In this document: positions 25,593 to 37,502 of the stretch, piece after piece
Numbering within the stretch: the stretch's first letter is position 1
How the letters are laid out: every line of letters starts with the position of its first letter
DNA from: Prinsepia uniflora
Lineage: Eukaryota > Streptophyta > Magnoliopsida > Rosales > Rosaceae
Assembly: GCA_032719365.1 (NCBI GenBank)
Contig: CM064868.1
Coordinates: 11,876,235 to 11,940,234 of the forward strand
Length of the DNA stretch: 64,000 bases
Reading direction: 5' to 3'
Translations under genes and position numbers: made by a program
Notes under the pieces: generated by a model
The model's input: the letters and a program-made list of their open reading frames with translations, nothing else
Told to the model about the DNA's origin: nothing
Database searches by the model: none

Positions 25593-25811
25593 GTCTTTAC
25601 CAAGCTCTTCCCCTTCCAAGCCCAGCAATTGCAATCGACGCTTATTCCACCACCTTTGGTGTCGTTTTACCAAGCTCTTCCCCTTCAAGCCCAGAAATTG
25701 CAATCGAATTGCTTACTTGCTGCTGTTAAAATCAACTCCATGTCTATCAAAATTTCCAAATTCGTGTTTCTCTGTTCTTCGATTAATTGTTCATTCATTG
25801 CTCGCCATTGC

Positions 25812-26469
25812 TCGATCCATGACCTTCTTGATCACGCGGTGACTCAGCTTCTTTCGATTTTCTCATGTAACTTCCATCGGATGGCATGTGAAAGCTGTTT
25901 GAGAAACTCCGAGCTCCGATGAACGTCTTGCTGCAAAGAGACAAGGTAAAGACGGAACCCATTTCGCACTGGCTGCGCCATCAGGTCTAGATCTCGGACA
26001 TTCTGGTATCGTCAAAGCTCTTGGACTCGGGCCAAATACCAGTGTCTAGGACTCCAATGATGACGTCATTGGAAGCCTAGTTAAGATCGTGGGTGGAGTG
26101 ACCGGCCCAGAGCCCAGTATCGATCTCAAGGCCCAGAAACTGCGGCATCCGAGGTGTATGGAGAGTGTAAATCATGTCTTCGTACACCCCAATGATCGAA
26201 TCGGATTGGCGGAGCAACTCAGCTTGTTCGGGGTCTAATGTTGCGGCAAATCCGTGGTAGGCGTCTGTGTAGGTGTGGAGAAGAGAATTTGATTCCGAGG
26301 ACAGAGATTGGAGGCTGGCGTTGTGCCATTCATGATGGGTGGCAAATGAGGATGGCTTTGAATGGTGGTTCATGTGAACAATGTAAGTTTGCTTGGCGGT
26401 GGCCACAGCGGATAGACATGGCACAAGAAGAAGCAGAGCCGCGAACATAGAGTAGGCAGCGAAACCCAT
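25812..26469 (-). pseudogene. Subtilisin-like serine protease (SBT1-type), truncated pseudogene
   Basis: N-terminal part of a plant secreted subtilase. The likely start is at 26469 (MGFAAYSMF), a signal peptide with an LLLLV core. The I9 propeptide follows (TYIVHMNHHSKPSSF, YHGFAATLDPEQAELL). The mature enzyme then begins, with the catalytic-Asp motif visible as VLDTGIWPESKSF around 26030. In-frame stops lie at 26077-26079 (TAG), 25987-25989 (TAG) and 25981-25983 (TGA); all fit C-to-T changes of Gln or Arg codons. The frame otherwise stays open through SYMRKSKEAESPRDQ to the GHG of the catalytic-His region, then homology stops near 25812, so the His- and Ser-bearing parts are gone. A full family member is about 750 residues. 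Confidence 0.88.
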
Positions 26470-27396
26470 GGCGAAGTTTACGAATATGAGACGAGATAAG
26501 GAGAGAGAGTGAGAGATTCTAATCACTGCTGCCGGGGACTGTCAGAGAGAGAGAGGATAGAAGGTAGACGGAGAAAGAGATGCATGTTGGGTTTATAAGA
26601 AAGCAGGGATTTCGAATGCGGCATCCACTTCCATCTTATTACTCCACTGCCATTGTAAACAATTGAATTGCAATTTATTGGCATGGAAGGGGGATAGCTT
26701 GATGCAGACGCCATGGAAGACGATAGGGTAAGTGTACAGGATTTTGGGGGTTTGAGTTGCAGAGCAAGAGGAGAGAGAAAAAAAGACGAAGATTAACTGA
26801 AGAGCATTTAAGGAAAGAACTTGTGTTTTTAATGACCTAATGTTGCACCAATTAATAGTATAAAATAGAATGAATTTATGTTTCTAATGCAATATAACAC
26901 GCACGATACTGATACATTTAAAGTAAAAAACCTTATTTCTATGATGAACATGATGTACAGATACAACTTACTTATTTTTATACAATAACATAGGCGGAAG
27001 GGAATTACATTGTACACCTGAGACCGTGTCCTTGCACTTCGCGTACAAATTATGCAATGGTGGTGGCTGTGTGCTTCATATAACCGGAGTACACATCCCA
27101 ACTATCCCCAAAAAATTGCATATGGTAAGCATTAGCTACAGAGGCTGGTAATTTAGGCCATGCAAAATTTTACATCATTTTCTACAATTAAATTTCGGAT
27201 GCTATTTCACATTGAGCGGTGTTTGCTTCCTTGCCAGATGAAATAGATATAAAAGGTTACAGTACACGGTCCCAATGGAAGGAAAGCTAAACTAGATAAA
27301 ATTTTGAGCAGAAAGAATCTCATTTCATCTAACTTGTCAACTCATTGTATTCAAAATTGGGAGATGCAAAGGGATAATGAGAATCAAAATTGGGAA
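26470..27396. other. Intergenic DNA between subtilase relic and RRP9 gene
   Basis: The left part is the former promoter side of the subtilase pseudogene, and the right part includes the presumed 3' untranslated region of the RRP9 gene. No additional gene is supported. Confidence 0.45.
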
Positions 27397-27653
27397 CTAC
27401 AGAGTACTTGGATCATCTGATGAAAGCTTAAGGGGATGGATTAAAATTCCATTCCGAGCAGCTGAGATTTGTCCCCACCTTCCTAGTCGAGGTTCCTGTT
27501 GCAAATGCAATTAACAACGTTAGAAGCTGATAGTTTTCATCCAAGTATGGAATCAACTACATAAAACGAACAGTAAAAAATATATGCAGTATTATGGGTG
27601 GTATTGTTTCAAACAAGAGAAGCAAAAACGGCAAGATCAAAGAATTATGAAAG

Positions 27654-27705
<52 letters not shown>

Positions 27706-30700
27706 ATAAAGGAAATGTTACCTTCCCAACTCCTGCGACTAGAAACCCTCCAGATTTTGCAATCGCTAAAGAATTCACAAATCCAACCTGCATAGCAGAG
27801 AAGGAAGAAACAGGTTAACATCTGATTTATAAGAGGAAAACACGGTTTCTTCGTCGTAGCTTTTCGGCATACCAATGGGAGGTTGTGTAAGGGCTGAATG
27901 ACTTTGCTCTCACTTTGAATAGACCATAAATGAACCGAACCATTACCAGCTCCTGATGCAGCAAGGTCACTGCCTCTACAAACAGTGACTGAACTGATCC
28001 ACGAATATGCTGATGAACAATCATAGCGTTCGGAAGTATGGTCGCCATTTTCTGTACAGAAATTCATTAACATCGCATTGGAATGCAGTGGAAACCCAAA
28101 GCAGGTTAAATAATTTGCAACAGGATTATACTGGACAACTGGATTCTTTGAACTCCTTTTCCCAATAGTATATGCTAATGTTTAAGGGTGCAGAGAGAAA
28201 TAGATAACCAAGCTAAGAGCAAAGAAATTCACCGACAAGGAAGAAAAGTTCCTAATGTCAAAACTTGAAGCGAGCAAAACTATAGAATTTTGGATATAAC
28301 TTACCTATGTGACCATTCGGAATTTTATCGCCATCCTTCCGTTCAACATTTTTGTGTGCAGCTGGCAGGGAATGAGCATTCTTAACTATACAAACAGGCT
28401 TCTTCCGCAGCATGTTCCACAGCTCAACACTTCCATCATCAGAGCCGGATAAGAATTCATCATTGCTAATAAAACAACAGCATTCCAACGAGGATGCAGG
28501 GGCCCGGAATACTAAACGTGACTCCTCTGGAACCTATTTTGCAGGTAATGGATGACGACGTTAAGAACACCAAAATAAAATTGTACCTAACTAAACTACA
28601 TGGCTTAAAAAACAAACGAGAACAACTCAAAAATATATTGAAAGAAAGAAAAAGTCCATCCAGGGTAGTCTATCCTAAAACTTGGCAAATGTGTATCTCT
28701 AATGCAATATCAATAAGATTCAAAATTAATCACAAGGAAGCTATATGTTATTATGACTTTTGGGGAATCTAGAAAAATAATGAGAAAATAGTAGTTTCCA
28801 CCAATGAGATCAGCTTTGAATTTACGTTTATTTGCAAGTATTTACCAAAGCATATAAAATATAGACTTCTTACCTTAAATAACTGCATGCTTCGATCATG
28901 TCCAACAGTCAATACCCGTTCTTTCCGTAGACAATCAATACTTAATACTTCACCTTGATGACCAAATAATGTATTTATGTATGCTCTATCTTCTACATTC
29001 CATATCTTAACTGTTCGATCATATGAACCAGAAAAAAGTTCTGATGCCCCTTGCCTGAAGGTTAAGCATGAAACAGGGCCCCTGTGACCTGGAAAAGCCT
29101 GTTAAAAACACAAACAGTGATTAAGAACGCCATTCAAGAAATATCAAGTTTCCAGTGAATATGGTTAGTGGGGTATATGCAAAATATAATCACATATTTT
29201 ACGATAAAAAAGTTTTGTGAATCAATAATCCCACATGCCTGCTACTTCGGGTACTTTTTTAACGTGTTTTATCATAAATAAGACAGAAAACCTAGCAAGT
29301 GGTTTAACATGGAAATATATCCAACATATGGATCGTAGGTGGATCAAACTAAAAACATAATGTTCTACTTGTTGTGTATCAATTAAATCAAAATATAAAA
29401 AAGGTCATTAACATAGCATTAGGTCCTTGTCAGTACAACAGAGATTTACAGTCAGTTAATTGTCCTCAAAGTATGAGAATTCCTCTAACCTGATTCACGT
29501 AACTGTTAAATTGTAACCTTAAAGCTATTCAATTTCCAACTCATTAATTTATATTCTATTCCAGAACTATAGTCATTATCAGTATATCTACCTGAATATG
29601 CTGTCGGGTACGAGTATCCCACAAATGAACATGGCGATCTAAGCCTCCACTTGCCAAATACCGACCATCAGAGCTAACTGCTAGTGCAAAGACATGTTTA
29701 CTATGCTTTGTAGCTCGACCTTGTGGATCCTTGACCCCATGGGATTTTAGTACTTCATTACTAGGCCATTGATATTTTTCACTTTTCCCACTATCTACAT
29801 CCCAATGTAGAATGGTGCCATCCTTAGAAGCTGAAAAGCCCTTTAAGTCATCATCGGAAAGAGCCACAGCAGTAACCGATTGTCGATGCTTCACTAAGAT
29901 CCGAAATTCATCAGTAGATTCTGGCTTTTGAACCCTAAAAGGAGAAAATCAAACGTGATAATCAGAAAGAAGATACCACAAATTCACAGACAAAAATCAT
30001 GCATAAGAGAGCATATCTGGGTTATGGAACAAAATCCAGTTGCTTCATTGTACCAAAAAAAAAAATCTGGCAGCGTCTGATCAAGGTAGCACCAATTAAA
30101 AAAGGAAGTACATAAAGTTGACAACTTTAATCTGATATCCATCAAATCCAACTATAAATTGCTCCAGTTCCGAAACTAAAACAACACCTAAAAAGCTATT
30201 CAGAAAACAAACTACATAAAGCAGCCCATAAACACAAACTACAGAACAATGACAAGCACATAAGTAATGCCAAATAAATATCCATAAGAAAACAACAAAA
30301 ACAGGTGAATTTGAAACTTGTTATCAGAATTAGAGAAGCAATTCCACAAAATAAAAGACTACAATTTAGAAAACCAAAACAGAAAGGTAAAAAGCACTGA
30401 TTACCTAGAAGCAATCACCCGGCGAGCTCGACCACTGTCCTCCAGCTGCTGCTGCTGCAAAATCTGGGCAACAAGCGAGTCTCTCTCTCCTTCCTTCAAA
30501 CTTTCATCATCAGTGTCGCCCTCAACATCTTCCTTCTCCTTCCTGGCTAGTCCTCGAACCGTCTCCAAGTACTCCTGTGCCAACCTCTTTCTCTTCTCAT
30601 CTGCAGTTTCTTCTATCGTCTCAGCCTCCTCAGCTTCCACTCCGCCCTCCCCATCCGACCTCATAACACCGTAGTCAGCGTCTGAATCGCTGTCGATCTC

Positions 30701-30829
30701 CTCGTCGAGTTTTCGGCGTTTCTTCGATTCATTGCTAAAAAAGGGGTCTTCATTGAGAGAGTAAGCTTTGCCCTTTTTGGGTCCCTTGGATCCCTTGGGA
30801 GCTGAACCCCCTCTTTTCTTGTTCTTCAT
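27397..30829 (-). CDS. YAO: U3 snoRNP protein RRP9/U3IP2 homologue (YAO-type WD40)
   Basis: Nucleolar WD40 protein of the U3 snoRNP, needed for early pre-rRNA cleavage; the Arabidopsis homologue is YAO. Seven exons on the minus strand: 30405-30829, 29592-29934, 28874-29098, 28305-28533, 27873-28051, 27722-27787, 27397-27495. All are GT-AG with consistent phase, giving 521 residues, near the family's usual length of about 500. The N terminus is basic then acidic (GSKGPKKGKAYS, SKKRRKLDEE), as expected for nuclear import. WD40 repeats start near residue 155 and continue to the end: HWDVDSG, HVHLWDTRT, DRTVKIWNVEDRAY, SMQLFK, SVELWNM, SVHLWSIQ. The last exon encodes EPRLGRWGQISAARNG, typical of the family. 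Intron 6 carries an AT microsatellite. The gene looks intact. The symbol is by homology. Confidence 0.93.
27656..27703. repeat. AT dinucleotide microsatellite in RRP9 intron
   Basis: An uninterrupted run of about 24 AT repeats lies between the exons 27722-27787 and 27397-27495. Such runs are often length-variable. Confidence 0.9.
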
Positions 30830-30883
30830 GGTCGGAATGTATGGAACTTCTTGTTCTAGTAAAATGACGATGAGCCCTACTTG

Positions 30884-30892
30884 TTAGGGTTT
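30884..30892 (-). promoter_or_regulatory. Telo-box AAACCCTAA upstream of RRP9
   Basis: A perfect AAACCCTAA on the coding strand lies 55 bases before the RRP9 start codon. Telo-boxes near the transcription start are common in plant ribosomal-protein and ribosome-biogenesis genes, which fits this gene's role. Use of this site is inferred. Confidence 0.55.
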
Positions 30893-31189
30893 TTCCTTTG
30901 GAGCTTTGGAGGTTTAAGGTTTAAGCGGCGACGAGGTAGGTTGTAAGAATTTCGGGGCCTGTGGGTTTTTTCGGGTTCGGGCCTTGTGGGATTCTTCCCG
31001 GGTTCGCGGCTTGGGTTATTCTCCGTGTCCTTTAATCAGTATGTTTTTCCGATTTTAATTGAGGTCGACTATTTGACGATTACTTTCTTTTTCTTTTTTT
31101 GTTTGTTTGTTATTTTTTTTAAGTTCTATATTTCATATTAATTAGGAATACTGATGTCGCTTAGGGATCTAATTTAGAAATATTACTTA

Positions 31190-31600
31190 TGCTATGTTTA
31201 GCACGTCGTATAAGGGATTGGATAAAATAATATAATACGAAATCAATATTTGATATCATTCGTATCTAGACAGACTAGACACACTAAAATAATATTTTCC
31301 AAATTTTTCGTATTAAATAGTCGGATGACTAATAGTTTTGAAAAATATAATAATAATAATAATATATTAATAAATAGAAATAATAATATATCAAGAATTA
31401 ATTATAATTAATAATAAAAATAAAATAATAATGTTCATAATTAATATTTATATATAAATATTTATTATCAACTACTATGGTATAATTCGTCAAGTATAAT
31501 ATAATCGGGCTTTTAATCCAGTCAAGCATCAAACGCCTAACTAAATACGCAGTCTATCCGACTAAAATAATCCGTACAATACGGCGTACCAAACGATACC
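31190..31600. mobile_element. Candidate MITE (Tourist/PIF-like) between RRP9 and CPSF30
   Basis: A 411-base AT-rich segment is flanked by TTA on both sides (31187-31189 and 31601-31603). Its ends form an imperfect inverted repeat: TGCTATGTTTAGCACG on the left, and GGTATCGTTTGGTACG on the right read from the other strand. The TTA duplication and size suit a PIF/Harbinger-type miniature element. The terminal match is weak, so the family is uncertain. Confidence 0.5.
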
Positions 31601-31603
31601 TTA

Positions 31604-32349
31604 GAAATTTCTGATTTGACTCTAATAAAAAGAAATTTATAATTTGACTCTAATAAAAAATAAAGTATCATGCTATCAAAAATTAAGATCTTAATGAATT
31701 TTTTTTCCCATCTGATATTCGATGATTTAGTAGGCCTCATTAGTGAGCTTTGTTCATTATCAAGCTATTATTAACTCTTTTTTTTTTTTACAATTATTAT
31801 ATTAAGAAAATAAAAAATATTAACCTGTATTCCCAATATTAACAAGAAAAAACTGATAATAAGAAAGTAGCAAAAAGGAATAAACCAAAGAAGCGTACTT
31901 GCCGCATCTGTTCTCCAGGTCCAGGATAGTGTCCTACATGGTTCTGTATTAACCGTTACGCTAAAACACCTCTCCAAACTGTTTGAAAAACGGCATTTTA
32001 TAACGGGGATTTTACAATAGCGATACAAATCTAAATTCTTCTCTGCATATCGAATAACATGAAGATAAAATTTCAGTCATACTCGTGTCCTTTTCCAGAT
32101 ACAGTTATACAAAAAATATCACAGAAAGTTAGCATTATTGTAAACTTGTTACTAAACGGCAAGAGATCAGCAATCTAAGTTCCCTCCAGCACCTAAAAGA
32201 AACCATATCAAGAATGGATTGTCGGATCATTTACTGAGAAAGCTGTACGCCTGAGGGGGAAGATGGGATTCCTTTCCTTTGTTAGTGTGGCATTCACTAG
32301 TACTGCTGTGGAAGCACTAGCATGCATTTGCTCGGAGGTAAGAGACCTA
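31604..32349 (-). other. CPSF30 3' flank
   Basis: AT-rich DNA downstream of the CPSF30 stop codon. The part nearest 32349 should be its 3' untranslated region. No separate gene is supported. The small open frame at 31771-32028 has no recognisable features. Confidence 0.45.
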
Positions 32350-35300
32350 TTAGTGCTCGGAGGTAACGTCTCCTTCTACGCCTCGTCGTTTCTTCTTTCC
32401 CTCTCCATGCCTTGACCGTCTCGGTGCCTCATCCTCACTTTCACTCTCATCATTTCTAGAGTTGTTTCCAGCACCATATTCATCTTCCTGGTAAGCTCTT
32501 GATGCTTGTTGATAACGTGTCTCATCATCTGGTCCACCAGCTGACCCTGGCATCTCTTGACCCTTCCCTTGGCCTGCTCCAGCACTATACCTCTCATTCC
32601 GATCATTGGAAGGTGCCCTTGGATCTCTCTTTGGCATCCGGTTAGTGTTTTGGGATGATGATGGTGGGGGTGGTGGAAACATTAGTCGACCAGGTCGGCC
32701 TGGACTTGCACCTCCAACCCCCATCCCTCCCATCAATGGGGCACGGCCAGGACCCATCATCATTCCGTATCCACCAGGAGGAAACCCAGCACCAGGCTGT
32801 TGTGGTCGCCCGCGAAACATCATGCCAGGCACAGGCCCTCCAAAATCACCAGTAAACCTGGGACCATACGGATTGAAACCCCGAGGGCCCATACCAAAAG
32901 GATTTGGCATAACAAATCCGTCGGGTCCAACAGGTCCAAAGGGCATTGCATCAGCACCCATCATTCCAGGGGAAAAACCCTGCATCCCAGGCACTGGTCT
33001 GCCACCTCTTCCTAGTGGCATATGAGGGGGCCACATGACTCCTCTGCCTCTTCCTCTGCCATCATTTGCCACCCCGGGAACTTGACCAAAGCTCTCTTCC
33101 TCATCTTCACTTTCTTCCTCTTCCTCCTCTTCATTGTCCTCAAATGGGACAATGTCTGGGTTCTCACCACCATCCTCTGGATTGACTCCCTTTGCTTTTT
33201 CTTCTTCGCGTTTTGTTTCCGCGGCAATTGAAATTGCCTATAACAGAGGGTAATAAACAGCATTTAGAATTATCGAGTCTGACTAGTGAATAAACACTCG
33301 TGCAAAACAAACATTGTCACCAATGCACTAGAGAAAAATTCTCTTTGCTTAATCTTCCACTATGAATTTCTTGATTGTTCTTGTAACCTATTCTATTACT
33401 CCCATTCATTTTACATGCAAGTTAAACTTACCATAAGTTCACTATCTGGCTCAAGATAAAGCAAGGATGCCAATTGCTCACCAACAGAGGGCTCTAGCTC
33501 TTGACAGTCTCTACTAATCTGCAATGGTACAAGCACAAAAATAAGCTCAAAACCTACTTTATTTGTCTAAAGATAATGTCTACGAAAAGTAGAATCACAT
33601 CAGCCAGCATATGAATTGAGAATAATAATCAAAAACCATAAAAAAGCATGGTAAAACTGGTAATAAAAGATAGCATGCTTAAGTGTGCAAGTGTTTTCAT
33701 GGGTGTTTCTACAGTTTTAAAGCTCCAGACTGCACCTTCACCGGTAAGTTCTCATTGTAGGGATTCCTCAAATGACGAGTTTTGTGAAAGGACAGTTCAC
33801 ATAGCTGCAAAAGAGAAATTACAATTAGTTATATAATTTTATCATTTTAAGCTTGTCCATGCCCAATAAAATTTAAACTCCGGAGTTATAATTTTATTAG
33901 CTTCTCCAAGAGTCCGAAGGGGTAGTGATCCCAACTGAATCTTGGCTCAAGTGGCACACATATATGGGATGTTTGATACAAATATTATGTCTTCAAACTT
34001 AAAAGAACCTTCAAATAAATTAAAGCATATTATACGTACAGCCAACTCAAATCTTGACTCAAACCAACAATGGGAAAATATAGAAGAGATACAAGAGTCA
34101 GATGAATAAAAAGGTACTGACAGTAACAAGAAAATAGGATCCCTCGAAATATAATTGATTAATTTGTTTGATTACTAATTTATTTAATACTGGTCCTGAA
34201 ACAAATATCTTGACACATTAAAGTAAACTTCCCAGTCGACAATAAGCTCAATAAGGAGAAGAGAAACAGAGCCATACTCGTCAACACGGCGCAATCAATA
34301 TAGAACAAAGACGATATGCTTAATACAAACTTCATAGGATTCTTGTTCAAACAAATTATACCTTTAACCATTTAACAGAGAAATTTCGCCCATAATGGGC
34401 GGTTCCATGTGCATATTTCCAGTTCCCCCCGCCAACAGAGCCACCAATTCTGGACATCATCTTTGCACAACCCTAATAAAACATAGGTAACAATTTGACA
34501 CCTCCATAAGATATAGAATTTGAATGACTTTATATAAGTCAAAACAGAAAGCTATGTGAAGCACATTGAAATGTAGATTGCAATCCTACCTGGAAATGTC
34601 GAGTCCGATTGACTGAGAAAATTAAAATCACATTTTCAGCAGAGTCAAAAGCTTCATTAAGTTTGGACTCATTGCTCCTTTGAGTTGCCCATAGTCCTTG
34701 TTGTACAGATAATTCCAAATTTTCACGGTTGCAACTTTTAACAATAAAATACCTAAGGTTTGATATCTGAAATAAATAAGTAGATCCAATTTGATAAAAA
34801 TAGGTGCACTAATTGGGAACAAGAGTGAAACAAGGATATAGAAACAGCCTAGAAATTACACTAGGTTGGAGAATGATATAACTATTGAATAAAGATGATA
34901 ATTAAAATTATGCATTGCGGAAATTTTCAAGTTAAAGCTTGGCTGCCCAATTTGTCTTTGAACCAGCATAGCCATCTTACAGCATAATTTCAAAAACAAA
35001 TACTGAGCAGTAAGTACAGATGCAAACCTTCAGTAGCATGTATCAAGGAGCATAAGCTGATACAACTACCATATGCAAGTACTTATCTAACGTTAGCTAG
35101 ATGGCCCAAATCTGTGTAAGAATCAAGTGTATCGTAACACAAGCACTTTGAGATAACATCAATGTGAGCCAACTTAGAACATTGAGTTTTAAATAAAATC
35201 ATTATATTTGACGAGTGGTGAACACATTTGACTCATATTCAACAGAACACATATTTGAAATTGTACAACTCAACACATCGCGAACTTTCATTATTGTACA

Positions 35301-37348
35301 TTCAATCCCAAACTCTGAATCCAATTATTTTTTTAAGGAACTTCCTCATCAACAAGCCCAGTCCTTTAATGAACTTCTATTTCAGGAAGCTCAAGATGGT
35401 ACATATTCAATGAAGGTCCTCCTTAGTTAACAGCCTAGCATGCCTAGGCACTAATTCTCAATCTAAGTGGCTTACAAAGTTGAGCATTTTCCTTCTAATT
35501 TCAACTCCAAATCATAATTTTTCTTTGGGTTCCCAGTTCTTCATCTCTCTCTCTCCTACTTGGTGACAAGACAGCTAGCATTTTCAGGTGTACTAAGCCA
35601 AAAAATTCAGGCTTAAATCCTACTTAAGCAGTTCAATATTGTCTTAGTCTTTCTGGTCACTTGGAAGTCTGCCAAAAGTATTCTAAGGAATTCAAATATT
35701 TTACTACAGCCACATGCAACATATACCCTATATCAAAACACAAGGAAAAGAAAAAATTTCCTAGCATGTAAGGTGTCAAATAAGAGTAATTTACTGAATG
35801 ATAACGTATAAAAAATAACTTCAGCTGTTTCTTATTGCATCTATATCATATCCATGAAAGTAAGTCTAGCTATATATTTTCCTTCTACTATGGTGGAACG
35901 GAAAATAGAATAATAGAAGAGGGTCATCCTCTTTCAATAACAGTGAATAATTAGGTAAAAAAATATTGGGAGATAACAAGTCCAGACGTATAGATGATAT
36001 ATAGAAAGAAAATAATTAGATTGCAGACGAGAAAAAACAAAACCCATACATCATGGTCATAATACAACTTGTACAGAGTAGTTATATATAAAATTAACTT
36101 AGTTCAAAGTAAGCTAGCCACAACTGATAGATGTGGAAAGAACTCTCTAGGGAAATTATTGTTTAAACAATTTACCTCTTATAAAAATGTCCATAAAAGA
36201 ATACAGAACCTGATTTACAAACCTAATAAAAAACCTTGGGACTCTGAACAAACCTAGATACTCCTTGAGGCAAAGGCAACGCACTTCTATTATTCTGATT
36301 AGGTAGGCCATTGGGAAGTTTTTGTGTCTGCGTCTGGCCAACCTGCGGTTGGCTTTGTTGAACCTGTTGGTGCTGCTGGACATTAATAGAGTCTGCTGGG
36401 GTTGAAGATTTCCCTACCACCCCTTGATTGACAGCATTAGGCCCTTGTACAGGCTGATACCTATCTGCTTGTTGGGGAAAACCAGCATTCCGTTGTTGAT
36501 AAAATTTGCTTGAGGCGTTGTAATTGTAAGAATTCAAATGCTGAATCTTCTGAAGGACTTCTTCCACAGGAGGTGGAGGTCCAGGCAGCTTTGCGTGTCT
36601 ATACCGGCAGTCGGGACCATTTGGACAAAAACCCAACTTATACCTGGAAGAAAAAATCCTCCCTTTTAGAACATACACCTTTATTCATTCATTGATGGTT
36701 TGTTCAAATAATGAGCACAAAAACTATTGATAATCTTATCCCTTTCACCCTCCACTTATGCACCTTAAATCGATCAAATCATATGATCTAGGGAATACCA
36801 ATATCACAATAAAACGAACAATTCAATTCAACTCTATCCTACCCCTTAAGCTCTAGAACCTAGACTAAAGTCACCAAATTGAAACCACAAAATTCAACCA
36901 AATATATATATATATAAAGATGAAAATGGAAGTGGGCATAGAAGGACACCACATACATGTTGCACTCTTTAATGTCCTCGTTAGTGTGCTTGTACACGCA
37001 ATCCTGCTCGCGGCACTCGCCGTATAAACGGAAGAAGCGGCACACAGGCATCCGCGACTTGTCGTATTGGTGGAGGAACCCACAGGCGTCGCCCTTCATG
37101 CAAAGGCTGCGCAACCAGTGACGGCACACCGTTTGGCGGTAGCTCCGCCCACCCAACCGGTTAGAATTCGAGTTGGGCTGCGCCGCCGCAGCGGCTGCGT
37201 TTGTATCCACCGCGTTAGCGGCCGAATCGGATTGTATCATTGAATAATTGGAGGTGGGGCCGGAGTGGGTGGGACCCGCGGAGGCAGTGGAGGCGATGGC
37301 ATCGAGGCCACCCTCGAAGTCGAAGTTGAGTCCGTCTGAGTCCTCCAT
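32350..37348 (-). CDS. CPSF30: CPSF30-L: CCCH zinc-finger and YTH-domain polyadenylation factor
   Basis: Plant cleavage and polyadenylation specificity factor 30, long form, an RNA-binding 3'-end processing factor whose YTH domain reads m6A. Seven minus-strand exons: 36957-37348, 36254-36643, 34590-34752, 34362-34472, 33736-33804, 33432-33518, 32350-33237; all GT-AG in phase, giving 699 residues. Three CCCH fingers are visible: C75-C83-C89-H93, C103-C112-C117-H121 and C129-C137-C143-H147. A Gln/Pro-rich linker follows. The YTH domain spans about 262-400 (YFIVKSCNRENLELSV, GLWATQRSN, GGGNWKYAHGTAHYGRNFSV); W282 and W333 are the likely cage tryptophans. The C terminus has an acidic stretch (NEEEEEESEDEEE), Gly/Pro/Met-rich repeats and an RS/E-rich tail. 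A short form ending in intron 2 is plausible (see separate entry). The gene looks intact. Confidence 0.94.
36223..37348 (-). CDS. CPSF30: CPSF30-S: possible short isoform by intron 2 read-through
   Basis: If the donor at 36253 is not used, the frame runs on from VSR through FVQSPKVFY to a stop at 36223-36225, giving about 270 residues with all three CCCH fingers but no YTH domain. In Arabidopsis the short CPSF30 arises by polyadenylation inside the corresponding intron. The 1.5 kb intron here (34753-36253) leaves room for that. Only the open frame is seen; the polyadenylation site was not located. Confidence 0.55.
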
Positions 37349-37502
37349 TTGGTGTGATCTTAGTATGAGTGTGTGTAGAGGTTTGGGGGTTCAATTATGG
37401 CAATAGGGTTTTAGTCTTTTAGAGATTGTGAGTGAAAGAGAGAGAGGAGTGAAACGCGCGTTTTGGTATTTGGGCTGAATGGAGGCTGAACGAAGGAAAT
37501 TG

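Larger units (their letters stand above)
20319..25707 (+). repeat. 70-base direct repeat split by the Copia insertion
   Basis: Two copies of a roughly 70-base unit start CGCTTACTCCACCACCTTTGG. Copy 1 is 20319-20348 continued at 25598-25638 after the Copia element. Copy 2 is 25639-25707. The element landed inside copy 1. The unit contains CCAAGCTCTTCCCCTT and ATTGCAATCGA in both copies. The function is unknown. Confidence 0.75.

Noticed and set aside
32606..33025. 139-codon plus-strand frame opposite the last CPSF30 exon
   Set aside because: It is the shadow of the Gly/Pro/Met-rich coding sequence on the other strand; codon structure belongs to CPSF30.
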